This document shows, in pieces, positions 17,801 through 26,109 of a stretch of 64,000 nt of DNA. The notes beneath the pieces are model-generated. The model searched no databases and was not told the origin of the DNA. It was given only the letters and a program-made list of their open reading frames with translations. The DNA is taken from positions 4,242,001 to 4,306,000 of the forward strand of contig NZ_LT607754.1 in NCBI RefSeq assembly GCF_900090285.1. The letters run 5' to 3'. Origin of the DNA: Micromonospora inositola. Lineage in GTDB: Bacteria; Actinomycetota; Actinomycetes; Mycobacteriales; Micromonosporaceae. Positions within the stretch are counted from its first letter, which is position 1. Each line of letters starts with the position of its first letter. The translations under genes and the position numbers were made by a program.

Positions 17801-20275
17801 GCGTTGCTGGGCGAGGAAGATCCGGAACACGGCGGCTTCGAGCTCGGGGGAGCGCTCCAGGTCGGTGACACCGTAGTGCCCGAGCGCCTTGGCGAGCCTG
17901 CCCTGGAACGAACTCGGCAGTCCGGCCCGCTCGACGTCGAGGCTCTGCAGATAGGTGTGGAAGTACTCGCGGGCGCTGTGCACGTGGGCGTCGTCGCCGC
18001 CGTCCTCGCCCGTGGGCCGGTTGCGGCTCAGCTCGGCGAGGTCGGCGAACACGTTGACGAGGTCGAGTTCCTCGGCCAGCGGCCGGTGGCCGTCCTCGGT
18101 TGCGGCCCGACGCGCGGCGAGGTAGTCGTCGAGCACCCGACGGTCGTCGTGCGGGTCGACGTCGAAGCCGAGCAGCAGGCCGCGCAGGTCCTCCTGGCCG
18201 CGCGTGGCGCGCTTCCGCGCCGGGATCTCCCCGGGCGCGGCGGGCAGGTCCAGCTCGACGGACGCGGCGGCCGGGCCGTCCGCGTCCTCGTCAGCCTCCT
18301 CGGCCAGCGGCTCCAGCCGCAGCAACGGTGCGCCGGCCTCCACCTGGCTGCCCACGGAGACGGCGCATTCCTTCAGCCGCGCCTTGAACGGCGCCCGCAG
18401 CACCGTCTCCATCTTCATGGCCTCCAGCACCAGCACCGGCGCGCCCGCCTCGACCTCGGCGCCGACCTCCAGCGGCGTGGCGACGACCAGCGCGGGCATG
18501 GGTGAGCGGACGACACCGCCCTCGTCGCGGCTGACCCGGTGCGTCACGCCGTCCACCTCGACCAGGTGGATCGGCCCGTGCGTCCCGGTGAGCAGGCGGT
18601 ACCGGGCACCGTTGACGACGATCTGCCCGGTGTGCCGGTCGAAGCGGTCGAGCTCGACGTCGGCGGTGCGGACGGCCCCGCCCGTTTCGATGCCGACGCG
18701 GAACCGGTGCGCGCCGACCCGCGCCACGCGCATGCGATAGCCTGCGCCACGCAGCTTGAGGTCCAGCGGCCGGCCACTCCTGTGCTGCACCTGCGGGCGC
18801 CCGCCGAACGCCGTCGACAGCAGCCGCCGCCGCTCGATGCGTTCCTCCTCCTCGTACGCCTCGATGGCGGCGGCCGCCAGCGCGACGGCGGAGTGCCGCT
18901 GCGCGACGAGTCTGCCAGCGCCGCGGACGCGGTCGATCCAGCCGGTGTCCGCGCTGGCGTCGATCACCTCAGGCTGGTCGAGCAGGTCGAGCACGAAGCT
19001 CTTGTTCGTCGCGCCACCCTCGATGATCACCGTGGTGTTCGCCATCGCCCGGCGCAGCCTGCCGAGCGCCTCGTCGCGGTCGCGACCGTAGGCGATGATC
19101 TTCGCGATCATCGAGTCGAAGTCGGCGGGGATGGTGTCACCCTCGCTGACGCCGGTGTCCACCCGGATGCCCGGTCCGGCGGGCAGGTCCAGCCGCGCGA
19201 TACGGCCCGGGGAGGGCGCGAAATCGCGGTCCGGGTCCTCGGCGTTCAGCCGGGCCTCGATGGCGTGCCCGCGCTCCACCGGCGGCTCGCCTTCGAGCCG
19301 CCCGCCCGCGGCGACGTGCAGCTGCGCCTTGACCAGGTCGAACCCGGTCGTGGACTCGGTGATCGGGTGCTCGACCTGCAGGCGGGTGTTGACCTCGAGG
19401 AACGCGAACAGCCGGTCGCCAGGGTGGTAGAGGAACTCGACGGTCGCCGCACCCCGGTAATCGACCGCGACGGCCAGCCGTTCGGCCGACGCCTTGAGCT
19501 CGGCGGCCTGCGCCGGGCTGAGCACCGGCGACGCCGACTCCTCGATGACCTTCTGGTTGCGCCGCTGCACCGAACAGTCGCGGACACCGAGCGCCCACGC
19601 GGTGCCCTGGCCGTCGGCGATCACCTGGACCTCGACGTGCCGTGCACCGGTGACCAGGCGCTCCAGGAACACGACGCCGCTGCCGAACGCCCGCGCTGCC
19701 TCCTGGCTGGTGCGATCGTACGCGTCGGCGAGCTCGGCCGCGTTCGTGATCACGCGGATACCGCGCCCGCCGCCGCCCGCGGTCGCCTTCAGCATCAGCG
19801 GGTAGCCGATCTCGGTCGCCGCCGCCAGGGCGGCGTCCAGGGTCTCGACCGCGCCACGGCTCCACGGCGCGACCGGCACGCCGACCTCCTCGGCGATCAG
19901 CTTCGCGCCGATCTTGTCACCGAGCTTGCGCATGGCCTTCGCGCTCGGCCCGACGAAGACGACCCCGACCTTCTCGCACAGCTCCGCAAACGCCGGGTCC
20001 TCTGCGACGAAGCCCCAGCCGACCCACGCGGCGTCGGCCCCGGTCTCCACCAACGCACGCTCGAGCGCCTTCAGGTCCAGGTACGGGCGCCCGGACGCGG
20101 GACCGAGATCGTAGGCGATGTCCGCCTCACGCACGAACGTGGCGGTGCGGTCGACGTCGGTGTACAGGGCGACGGTCTCAATCCGGGTCCCGGTCTCCGC
20201 GGCCAGCTCTCGGACCGCGTGGATGAGCCGCATCGCGGCCTCACCACGGTTGACGATGGCGACACGGCTGAACAC
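14810..20275 (-). CDS. Giant single-chain acyl-CoA carboxylase (biotin carboxylase + carrier + carboxyltransferase)
   Basis: This 1821-residue polypeptide joins all parts of an acyl-CoA carboxylase. Residues 1-450 are the ATP-grasp biotin carboxylase (VAIVNRGEAAMRLI; KATAGGGGRGIR at 163-174; EVNTRLQVEHPITE). The biotin carrier domain follows, with the biotinylated Lys621 in LEAMKMET. A long helical central region (about 690-1150) resembles the linker of eukaryotic acetyl-CoA carboxylase. The carboxyltransferase beta part (SGGVSAEDNFGIGGYDRVMG, near 1470) and alpha part (GPDTYTAGTLFPRSSKKAARAI, near 1620) complete it. It makes malonyl-CoA, methylmalonyl-CoA or a longer acyl product; the acyl specificity is not readable. 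It is monocistronic here, with no neighbouring fatty-acid or polyketide genes. No internal break was seen. Confidence 0.9.
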   Translation of the reverse strand: MFSRVAIVNRGEAAMRLIHAVRELAAETGTRIETVALYTDVDRTATFVREADIAYDLGPASGRPYLDLKALERALVETGADAAWVGWGFVAEDPAFAELCEKVGVVFVGPSAKAMRKLGDKIGAKLIAEEVGVPVAPWSRGAVETLDAALAAATEIGYPLMLKATAGGGGRGIRVITNAAELADAYDRTSQEAARAFGSGVVFLERLVTGARHVEVQVIADGQGTAWALGVRDCSVQRRNQKVIEESASPVLSPAQAAELKASAERLAVAVDYRGAATVEFLYHPGDRLFAFLEVNTRLQVEHPITESTTGFDLVKAQLHVAAGGRLEGEPPVERGHAIEARLNAEDPDRDFAPSPGRIARLDLPAGPGIRVDTGVSEGDTIPADFDSMIAKIIAYGRDRDEALGRLRRAMANTTVIIEGGATNKSFVLDLLDQPEVIDASADTGWIDRVRGAGRLVAQRHSAVALAAAAIEAYEEEERIERRRLLSTAFGGRPQVQHRSGRPLDLKLRGAGYRMRVARVGAHRFRVGIETGGAVRTADVELDRFDRHTGQIVVNGARYRLLTGTHGPIHLVEVDGVTHRVSRDEGGVVRSPMPALVVATPLEVGAEVEAGAPVLVLEAMKMETVLRAPFKARLKECAVSVGSQVEAGAPLLRLEPLAEEADEDADGPAAASVELDLPAAPGEIPARKRATRGQEDLRGLLLGFDVDPHDDRRVLDDYLAARRAATEDGHRPLAEELDLVNVFADLAELSRNRPTGEDGGDDAHVHSAREYFHTYLQSLDVERAGLPSSFQGRLAKALGHYGVTDLERSPELEAAVFRIFLAQQRASADATVVATLLRAWLRESPPDETLREPAGLALERLVAATQVRFPVVADLARGVVFAWFAQPLLRRNRARVYAKVRKHQRHLDAHPDAPDRAERIAEMVRSTEPLVRLLGQRLVRDHLDNAVMLEVLTRRYYGNKGLTSVGIREVAGCTFVVAERTDSSVVSAAVSFDALGGALRGLAELASGEDAVDADIYLAWESQPEDFAAMATALLEVVNAHPLPHQVRRVTTTVAGRGGAVMHHHFTFRPSGAGMAEERLIRGLHPYIAQRMQLERLHKFDLTRLPSSDEEVYLFQCVARENPSDERLVAFAQVRDLTELRDHDGRLVALPTTEDTVAACLDSIRRAQSRRPSKTRFNTNRIVIYVWPPSDLTREEMEMIAGRVRPTTAGAGLEEILFIARQRDRGTGELTKIAVRISFEATGGAELTVGEPPVEPVEPLDDYRLKVLRASSRNTVYPYELTGLLGDFAEHDLDDDHALVPVDRPKGRNTAAIVAGLVTTPTPRHPQGITRVVLLGDPTKSLGALSEPECRRVIAALDLAERMRAPLEWYALSAGARISMKSGTENMDWVAAALKRIVEFTQDGGEINIVVAGINVGAQPYWNAEATMLMHTKGVLVMTPDSAMVLTGKQSLDFSGGVSAEDNFGIGGYDRVMGPNGQAQYWAPNLPAARDVLMSHYDHTYVAPGEDVPRRTTTTDPTDRDISDFPHAAAGSDFTTVGEIFSAGANPDRKKPFDIRTVMRALSDQDHPVLERWAGMADAETAVVQDAHLGGMPVCLLGIESRAVPRRGFPPTDGPDTYTAGTLFPRSSKKAARAINAASGNRPLVVLANLSGFDGSPESMRKLQLEYGAEIGRAIVNFRGPIVFCVISRYHGGAFVVFSKALNPNMTVLALEGSFASVLGGAPAAAVVFSGDVDARAAADPRVRDLEARAAAASGADRAALTAELDELRSSVRAEKLGEVATEFDRVHNIQRAVEVGSVDAVIRAAELRPRIIEAIESHLR

Positions 20276-20514
20276 CCGACCGACCCCTCCGGTAGACCCA
20301 CGATGTATGCGCCGCGAGACCCCGGCCTCCGGCAGTGATCACCTTTCCGCCTGCCGGCTGGCAGCGCCATGTCGTAACCACCGAACCCTTAGCGGCACCG
20401 TTTGTAGGAACCGAACAAAACTTTTTGGCCGCCCCCACCGGCATGCCCGCACCACTTTCCCGGAATGCGGGCGGGGCGCCGGCCACCGGCCGACGGCCCC
20501 CGGGAAAGCTCGGC

Positions 20515-20985
20515 TCAGCGCCGCCAGACCACCTGAGACGTGGTGGTCGGATCGAGGACGACGTCGCCGTTCCAGGTTAGGAATGACGGCTGGGGTAGGT
20601 AGTCCTGGCCCAGGAAGAAGCCACGCTGGATTCCGGTCACCTGCACTGTCGCGCCGCTGTCGGCACCGACCACGCCCCGGTGGATACTCACCTCGGCGAT
20701 GTCGTCGGTCGTGGTGCCGGCGGGCAGTTCGACGGTGGTGGCCGCCGGGATGTCGCGCTGGATCGACCAGGTCGGGTCGACGTGGTGCGACAGGTAGACG
20801 GTCTGGCCGTTGACGAGGCGTACGCCGAGCGAGACCCCGACCCAGTTCGCCCCCGAGTTGGCCGGCAGGGTGGTCTTGTCGACCACGGCGTACAGGTAGT
20901 TGCGCTGGTCGCTCACGTTCGGCGTGAGTGCCGCCGTGGGTGAGGCCGGCTCGATCTTGCCTTCGCGGAGCATCTCCTTGGCCAT
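20515..20985 (-). CDS. Unknown secreted protein, probable lipoprotein with a frameshifted leader
   Basis: The 156-residue frame (start MAKEMLREGKIEPASP) encodes a strand-rich domain of unknown family with ESP-type conserved look (VDPTWSIQRDIPAATTVELP, GFFLGQDYLPQP). Just upstream, in a frame shifted by one base, the DNA encodes a hydrophobic leader ending LLLTASVACDSPATDAAPP (Cys codon at 21021-21023), a plausible lipoprotein signal. The natural product was probably leader plus this domain, with a frameshift near 20990. As written, the product would be cytoplasmic and lack its export signal. I do not recognise the family. Confidence 0.45.
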   Translation of the reverse strand: MAKEMLREGKIEPASPTAALTPNVSDQRNYLYAVVDKTTLPANSGANWVGVSLGVRLVNGQTVYLSHHVDPTWSIQRDIPAATTVELPAGTTTDDIAEVSIHRGVVGADSGATVQVTGIQRGFFLGQDYLPQPSFLTWNGDVVLDPTTTSQVVWRR

Positions 20986-21390
20986 GACACCGGCGGAGCT
21001 GCGTCGGTCGCCGGGCTGTCACAGGCCACCGACGCCGTCAGGAGTAGGACCACCACCGCTGCTCGGAGAGCTCTCGGCGCACCCGCAGTATCGACCGTCG
21101 GCGAACCGATCTGCCCCGGACAAGATCGCCGGCCCGACGATCTCCGTCACGATCGCGGTGCCGTCGGCGCGGCCATCCCCGGATGCCACCCTTTGATGCT
21201 CGGCACCCATTCGTGCCGCAGCCAGCGTCCGCATCTCAGCCGGAGAAGAGCCGCCCGCCCTCGACGGCCGGATCCCCCGGTCGAGACCGCGGCCCGATCC
21301 CCGCCCGGGACGGCGGCCCGAGGCAGCGTGAGATCGGCGTAACAGGTGATCAGCCAGCGCTACGGGCGGAGCCCGACGTACCGTGAGATC
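20986..21390. other. Intergenic stretch with the out-of-frame lipoprotein leader
   Basis: Apart from the leader-like segment on the minus strand at about 20990-21075, I see no gene. It must also hold the promoter of the SEC-C gene that begins near 21391. Confidence 0.35.
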
Positions 21391-22440
21391 GTGCCGACGA
21401 GAGATCTGATCACCAGCGCTGACCTCGACGAACTTCGCCGCTCGGCGCTCGGCACAGCCAATCCGCTCGGCGTCGCAACCGACCTGGCAGACGCGGTGGA
21501 GCAGGGCCGGCTGGCGGAGCCGGAGGACGCCGGGGACGCGCTGACCCTGGCCGCGGAGATCGCCGAGATCCGAGGGCGGCTGGACGCCGCCCTCCGGTAC
21601 GCGGACCGGGCCTTGGAGGCGTACCCGTCGGTAGAGGATGCCCGGGCCGGCTTCGCCCGGGCGCTGCGGGCCCGGATCCTGTTCCGGGCCGGCGGCCGGG
21701 AGGACGAGGCGATGGCGGAACTCACCGCGCTGCGCCAGCTCCTGATCGAGCAGCCCGAGGCCCCGGTGTACGTCAGCGCGGCACTGGACGCCGGCGATCT
21801 CTCGGTGATCGCCGAGGAGTGGCTGAGCGAAGCGGTCGACACCGTGCTCGGCAGGCGCGCCACGGCGGCCGGAGCACCCACTGAGGCCGTACCCGCCGCC
21901 GAGGCGACGGTGGAGGTCGGCCCTCCGGAGGCGCCCGGCGTCCTGTTCTTCCTGCTCCAACAGCGGCACCGGGTACGCCGGGACTTGAACCTGCCGCATG
22001 ATCGGCAGGACGATCTGGCGGACCGGCTGGAGGCTCAGCTCGTCCGCCGGGCGGAGCAGCGGCAGGGCACGGAGCCCGACCTGCTCTTCTGGCCCCGGGT
22101 CGAGTTCGACCGCCTGCTCGCCGAGCACGCCGAGCTGACCGAGGCGTACGGGCCGGACTGGGACGCGCACCGGGGCCGCCTGGAACGACACCTCGTCCAG
22201 CAGGCCAACACCGGTCGGACCGGGCTGAGCGTGGTCGGCGCATCGGTGGATGGGCTGAACGGCTACGCCAGCCGGCACAACGGGGATCCGACGGATCCGG
22301 AGATCCGCACCCGCTACGGGCGAGATCTGGCGACCCGGACCGGCGCGCAGATTTCCTGGCCGCCGGAGCGCAACGACGCCTGCTGGTGCGGCTCGGACCT
22401 CAAGTACAAGAAGTGCTGCCTGCCGCGCTCCCGTAGCTGA
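21391..22440 (+). CDS. SEC-C motif protein
   Basis: This 349-residue protein ends in a SEC-C zinc motif, CWCGSDLKYKKCCLPR, the C-x-C...C-C pattern also found at the SecA C-terminus. The body is alpha-helical with a TPR-like segment (LRYADRALEAYPSVEDARAGFARAL). GTG at 21391 is preferred over a start 45 bases upstream, since VPTRDLITSADLDELRRSA begins the conserved part; neither has a strong ribosome site. SEC-C proteins of this size are of unproven function, perhaps adaptors that bring partners to SecB or to metal-dependent complexes. It is a single gene. Confidence 0.75.
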   Translation: MPTRDLITSADLDELRRSALGTANPLGVATDLADAVEQGRLAEPEDAGDALTLAAEIAEIRGRLDAALRYADRALEAYPSVEDARAGFARALRARILFRAGGREDEAMAELTALRQLLIEQPEAPVYVSAALDAGDLSVIAEEWLSEAVDTVLGRRATAAGAPTEAVPAAEATVEVGPPEAPGVLFFLLQQRHRVRRDLNLPHDRQDDLADRLEAQLVRRAEQRQGTEPDLLFWPRVEFDRLLAEHAELTEAYGPDWDAHRGRLERHLVQQANTGRTGLSVVGASVDGLNGYASRHNGDPTDPEIRTRYGRDLATRTGAQISWPPERNDACWCGSDLKYKKCCLPRSRS

Positions 22441-22674
22441 CCGCCTCGCCAATCGCTGCTGGCGGCAGTCGGGCCAGGCCGGCCACGGCGAGCGCTCGCA
22501 GCGAAATGGGGTGGCCGCAGGATCGGGATCACGAGCGCACGCGGTCGCCGCGCCGCAGGGACGATCCGGCGATGGGGGGCTCGCGATGATCAGGTTATGC
22601 GCGGCATACATCGTCAATGCGGTCGTCGTTGGTACCCATCTGCCGCTGTCGGCTCGGCCTGGCATCGTAGAGGC

Positions 22675-22962
22675 ATGTGCAGGAACATTCGCGTGCTCCA
22701 CAACTTTGAACCGCCTGCGACCGACGATGAGATCGAGGCCGCCGCCATCCAATACGTGCGCAAGGTCAGCGGCACGACACGGCCGTCCGCGGCCAACGAG
22801 GAGGCGTTCGGCGAGGCGATCCGCGCTGTCACGGCGGCCACCCGGACCCTACTGGACAGCCTCGTGACCAAGGCACCTCTCCGTGACCGCGAGGTGGAGG
22901 CCGCGAAGGCCAAGGCGCGCGCGGCCGAACGGTACGGGCTTCGACCGGCGGCCTCCGGCTGA
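22675..22962 (+). CDS. DUF2277 protein
   Basis: The 95-residue sequence has the diagnostic start MCRNIRVLHNFEPPATDDEIEA and the central QYVRKVSG, hallmarks of DUF2277. The family is widespread in actinobacteria and proteobacteria and has no known role. ATG at 22675 is fixed by the conserved MCRNIR. The helical C-terminus is rich in Ala, Lys and Arg (AKAKARAAERYG). Confidence 0.85.
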   Translation: MCRNIRVLHNFEPPATDDEIEAAAIQYVRKVSGTTRPSAANEEAFGEAIRAVTAATRTLLDSLVTKAPLRDREVEAAKAKARAAERYGLRPAASG

Positions 22963-23090
22963 CAGCTCCCGATCTCACTGGCCACGCTCTGCTCTGGTCA
23001 GGGCTTCCTGCTCGGTGACCTCTTCGGCAGCCCCGAAGGTGTCGAGGAGGACTGGGCGGCGGCCTGCACATATTCCTGGTCAACGACCGG

Positions 23091-24968
23091 TCAGCCGTCG
23101 TAGCGGAGCCCGTGTCCGAAGGGGTAGAGGGCACCCGACCCGTTCGCATGGGGGATTGTGACGGGCAGTTTTCCGACGGGGTTGACCTCCCCGAACAACA
23201 CGCGGGTCAGTGACTCCATCGAGGCGGCCGTGTAGCCGTAGGTGGCAAGGTAGGTCGGTGCCTCCGTGAAGTACGAGATGTCGTAGGGATTGCGCATGCC
23301 GGACACGACGACCGGCTTGCCCGTCGCGAGCAGCGCCTTGACCAGGGCCTGCTGAGCGGCGGCCGACGCGGTGGGCAACCCCGTGATGGGATTGACACTG
23401 GCGGCGTTCATCGTCGACACCACCACAAGGTCGCTGTGCGCGGCGTCGGCGACCACCTGGTTGATCCTGGTCTGGCTGGGTGTCGTGCCCGTCTCGAGGA
23501 CGGTCACGGTCTGCCCACGTCGGCCGATCGCGTTGCCGAGCGTGGTCGTCGTCGTCACGCCCCAGCCGGTCACGAGAACCCTCTGCGGGTCGCGAGTGAG
23601 CGGAAGCACGTCGCTGTCGTTCTTGACGAGCGTCGTGGTGTGGTCCGTGATGAGTTGCTCGTCGCGGAGGTGGTCGGACGCGCCCACGACCTTGGCCGCC
23701 AGCTCGACGTTCACGAACGGATCCTTGAACAGCCCCCTCGTCATCTTCAGGCGCAGGATCCGGTAGACCGACTCGTCAAGGCGCCGCATGGAGATCTCAC
23801 CGCTGCCGACGGCGTCGAGCACCGCGGTGTAGGCGACGTCCATCTGCGGCGCCAGCACGAGCTGGTCGGCGCCTGCCTTGAACGCCTCGACCGGCGCGAC
23901 GTTCGGCGGGTACGTGCTTGTCGCCCCTTGCATGTCGAGGGCGTCGGTGACGATCAGCCCGTCGTAGCCCATCTCCTCGCGCAGCAGCCCGGTGAGGATG
24001 GGCTGCGACATCGTCGCCGGTGCGCCGCTGGGATCGACCGACCGGAGTACGACGTGTGCGGTCATGATCGTGTCGACGCCTTGGGCGATCGCGGCCCGGA
24101 ACGGCGGCAGGTCGATCGCCTCGAGCTGCTCGCGGGTGTGGGTGACCTCCGGCAGGCCGAAGTGGCTGTCCGTGGCGGTGTCGCCGTGCCCCGGGAAGTG
24201 CTTGGCAACCGTGGCCACGCCGCCGTCGTGGTAGCCGTTCACCTGGGCAGCCACCATGTTGGAGACCAATTCGGGGTCCTCGCCGACCGACCGTACGCCG
24301 ATGACCGGGTTGGCGGGGTTAACGTTGACGTCGGCGACCGGTGCGTAGTTCTGGTTGATCCCGACGGCCGCCAACTCGGTGCCGATCACCTCGGCCGAGC
24401 GGTGTGCGTCCGTCACCGATCGTCCCGCGCCGAGGGCCATGTTGCCGGGCATCGCCGTGGCCGGTGCGACGAGGCGGAAGACGACGGCGCCGCCCTCCTG
24501 GTCGGTGGAGATGAGCAGCGGGATCGGTTGCCGTTGGCTGAGGGCGGCCGTCTGCAGCCCGTTGGACAGGGTGGCGATCTGACGCGGGTCCTGCACGTTG
24601 TCGGGCCCGCGCCTGGAGTCGAAGTAGATGACCCCGCCCGGCTTGTACTTGTCGATGACCTGGGCCGGGGTGTCCACACCGTACAGCGCCCGGTTTCGAG
24701 CCGCCATCGTCGGAGACACTGTGCTGGCATCCTGGCCGTACACCTCGACGACGAACAGCTGCCCAACCTTCTCCTGCACCGTCATGTGCTGAAGCCTGCT
24801 GATGATCTTGCCACGGAGCGTCGCGTCGTCCGAGTAGCCGGGCCCACTACCATTCGCCGCACTGGCGGGGACCGCCCCTTCGGCCACCGCCGGCACTGCC
24901 GGAGACGACAGAAGCGCCCCAACCGAGATGACGGTGATGCAGACTCGCCGGCCGAACCGATGGCGCAT
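23091..24968 (-). CDS. Secreted GH3 beta-N-acetylhexosaminidase
   Basis: A 625-residue exported family 3 glycosidase. A signal peptide (RRVCITVISVGALLSSPAVPAVAEG) precedes the barrel. The NagZ-type catalytic loop KHFPGHGDTATDSH lies at residues 256-269 and the nucleophile Asp342 in VTDALDM. A C-terminal GH3 alpha/beta sandwich follows (about 430-625). The loop His/Asp pair identifies the N-acetylglucosaminidase branch, acting on chitin or peptidoglycan fragments outside the cell. GGAGG lies 7 bases before the ATG. Two tandem 16-bp repeats upstream (25001-25032) suggest an operator. Confidence 0.88.
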   Translation of the reverse strand: MRHRFGRRVCITVISVGALLSSPAVPAVAEGAVPASAANGSGPGYSDDATLRGKIISRLQHMTVQEKVGQLFVVEVYGQDASTVSPTMAARNRALYGVDTPAQVIDKYKPGGVIYFDSRRGPDNVQDPRQIATLSNGLQTAALSQRQPIPLLISTDQEGGAVVFRLVAPATAMPGNMALGAGRSVTDAHRSAEVIGTELAAVGINQNYAPVADVNVNPANPVIGVRSVGEDPELVSNMVAAQVNGYHDGGVATVAKHFPGHGDTATDSHFGLPEVTHTREQLEAIDLPPFRAAIAQGVDTIMTAHVVLRSVDPSGAPATMSQPILTGLLREEMGYDGLIVTDALDMQGATSTYPPNVAPVEAFKAGADQLVLAPQMDVAYTAVLDAVGSGEISMRRLDESVYRILRLKMTRGLFKDPFVNVELAAKVVGASDHLRDEQLITDHTTTLVKNDSDVLPLTRDPQRVLVTGWGVTTTTTLGNAIGRRGQTVTVLETGTTPSQTRINQVVADAAHSDLVVVSTMNAASVNPITGLPTASAAAQQALVKALLATGKPVVVSGMRNPYDISYFTEAPTYLATYGYTAASMESLTRVLFGEVNPVGKLPVTIPHANGSGALYPFGHGLRYDG

Positions 24969-25000
24969 GCCAACCTCCGGAGGGGAAGACCAGTGACCAA

Positions 25001-25032
25001 CCTAACTGTAAGCGGACCTAACTGTAAGCGGA
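25001..25032 (-). promoter_or_regulatory. Two tandem 16-bp repeats upstream of GH3 gene
   Basis: CCTAACTGTAAGCGGA occurs twice without spacing, 33-64 bases before the GH3 start. This is where a promoter and operator would be. Adjacent bases 24988-24999 read GACCAGTGACCA, reminiscent of half of a DasR site (ACTGGTCT), but the palindrome is incomplete. The rest of 24969-25350 holds no gene. Confidence 0.5.
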
Positions 25033-25350
25033 AGATTTGCTGTCGTCGTTGCATTCGCAGCCCCGGCCGTGGCCGGCTGGCCATTCTGGCTCAGGTTGCG
25101 CGCCCGGTAGACCTCGATCCTGTGGTTGGGATCGGCGTTCTTGGTGCTGTAACCAGGTCGCGTGAGCTGCTACGCGAGCGCACCGCCGAAGCTGTCCGCG
25201 CCGACCCCACGGTACGAGTTCGCTGGCTGTCGGATTACAGCGTGCGGCGGTGTCCGCGCCGTGGCCGCTACCCGAATTTCCGTGGAGTGTGGGCCGTCCT
25301 CGCGCTACCCCGTTGGCGAGGACGGCCGGTCGCGCGGTTACCCTGCGGCG

Positions 25351-25905
25351 ATGACGGTCGGCGAGGACGGGGAGCGGCTGGCGGTGTCGCTGGCTGACCG
25401 GCTCGACGCGCTCACCTTCACCGACCTGACCACAGACCAGGTCACCGCCCGGCTGATCGACGTGGTGGTCGACTGGGCGGGGGAGCGGGGCTGGCGGGTC
25501 TACCGGCGGGCGTCCAGCGTGCTTCCGCTGCCGCCGCCGATGTCCGCGCAGCAGTCGGTGCTCGACGTGGCCTGTGCCCGCCCGGACGGGCCGCCGGTCG
25601 TCGTCGAGGTCGACCACGGCACGCGCCGCCGTACTTTTGAGAAGTTGCTGGCCGAGGCCGACGCGGGGCGGATTCCGCTCTGGGTGCGTTGGGGTGCCGG
25701 CCGGTTGACTGCGCCGCCTCCGCCGATCCGGATGGTGACCTGCGAGGTGACCAGGCGGCCGGACCCGACTGGCCGAGGTCGGTTGCACAGCCGCTCGCCG
25801 CTAGCCGACAAGCTGCCACCGGCGCACTCCGCCGTGCGGGTCGGGGAGGTGGCCGCCGTCGAGCTGCCGCTGCCGCCGCCGAAGTTACCCGGCGCCCGGG
25901 CCTGA
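25351..25905 (+). CDS. Conserved actinobacterial protein of unknown function (possible nuclease-like fold)
   Basis: A 184-residue soluble protein. The central pattern VLDVACARPDGPPVVVEVDHG ... FEKLLAEADAGRIPLWVRWG has an acidic residue followed by E-V-D and a lysine, in the order seen in restriction-endonuclease-like folds (D ... ExK); that similarity is only suggestive. ATG at 25351 starts the conserved part and an upstream extension is not protein-like. No operon partners. Confidence 0.5.
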   Translation: MTVGEDGERLAVSLADRLDALTFTDLTTDQVTARLIDVVVDWAGERGWRVYRRASSVLPLPPPMSAQQSVLDVACARPDGPPVVVEVDHGTRRRTFEKLLAEADAGRIPLWVRWGAGRLTAPPPPIRMVTCEVTRRPDPTGRGRLHSRSPLADKLPPAHSAVRVGEVAAVELPLPPPKLPGARA

Positions 25906-26059
25906 GAAGGGGCACGGTCCAGTCGTAGGCGGCACGGCACTGTCCCTGCGATCATGACCGGCGGCCCTGCAGTGGCTTGACCATCAGCCAACGCCCGTCA
26001 TTTCGCGGCCACCGTTTACCAGTCGGTATGTTTCGGACTGCGGTTGTTCCCCGGGTTCG

Positions 26060-26104
26060 ACGGCTGACGGCGGCCGATGACTCTCATCGGCCGCCGTCAG
26101 CCGT
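26060..26104 (-). terminator. Very strong hairpin terminator
   Basis: A perfect 21-bp stem with a 3-base CTC loop, 5 bases past the stop of the M14 peptidase gene. No T run follows. Confidence 0.8.
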
Positions 26105-26109
26105 TGTTC

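Noticed and set aside
15983..18505. 840-residue open frame opposite the carboxylase
   Set aside because: Arg-, Ala- and Gly-rich with no family signature; a shadow of high-GC codon bias in the real minus-strand gene.
18539..20338. 599-residue open frame opposite the carboxylase N-terminus
   Set aside because: Same reason; the biotin carboxylase motifs are all on the minus strand.
24985..25000. Full DasR operator before the GH3 gene
   Set aside because: Only one half (ACCAGT type) is present; the palindrome is not complete, so no claim is made.
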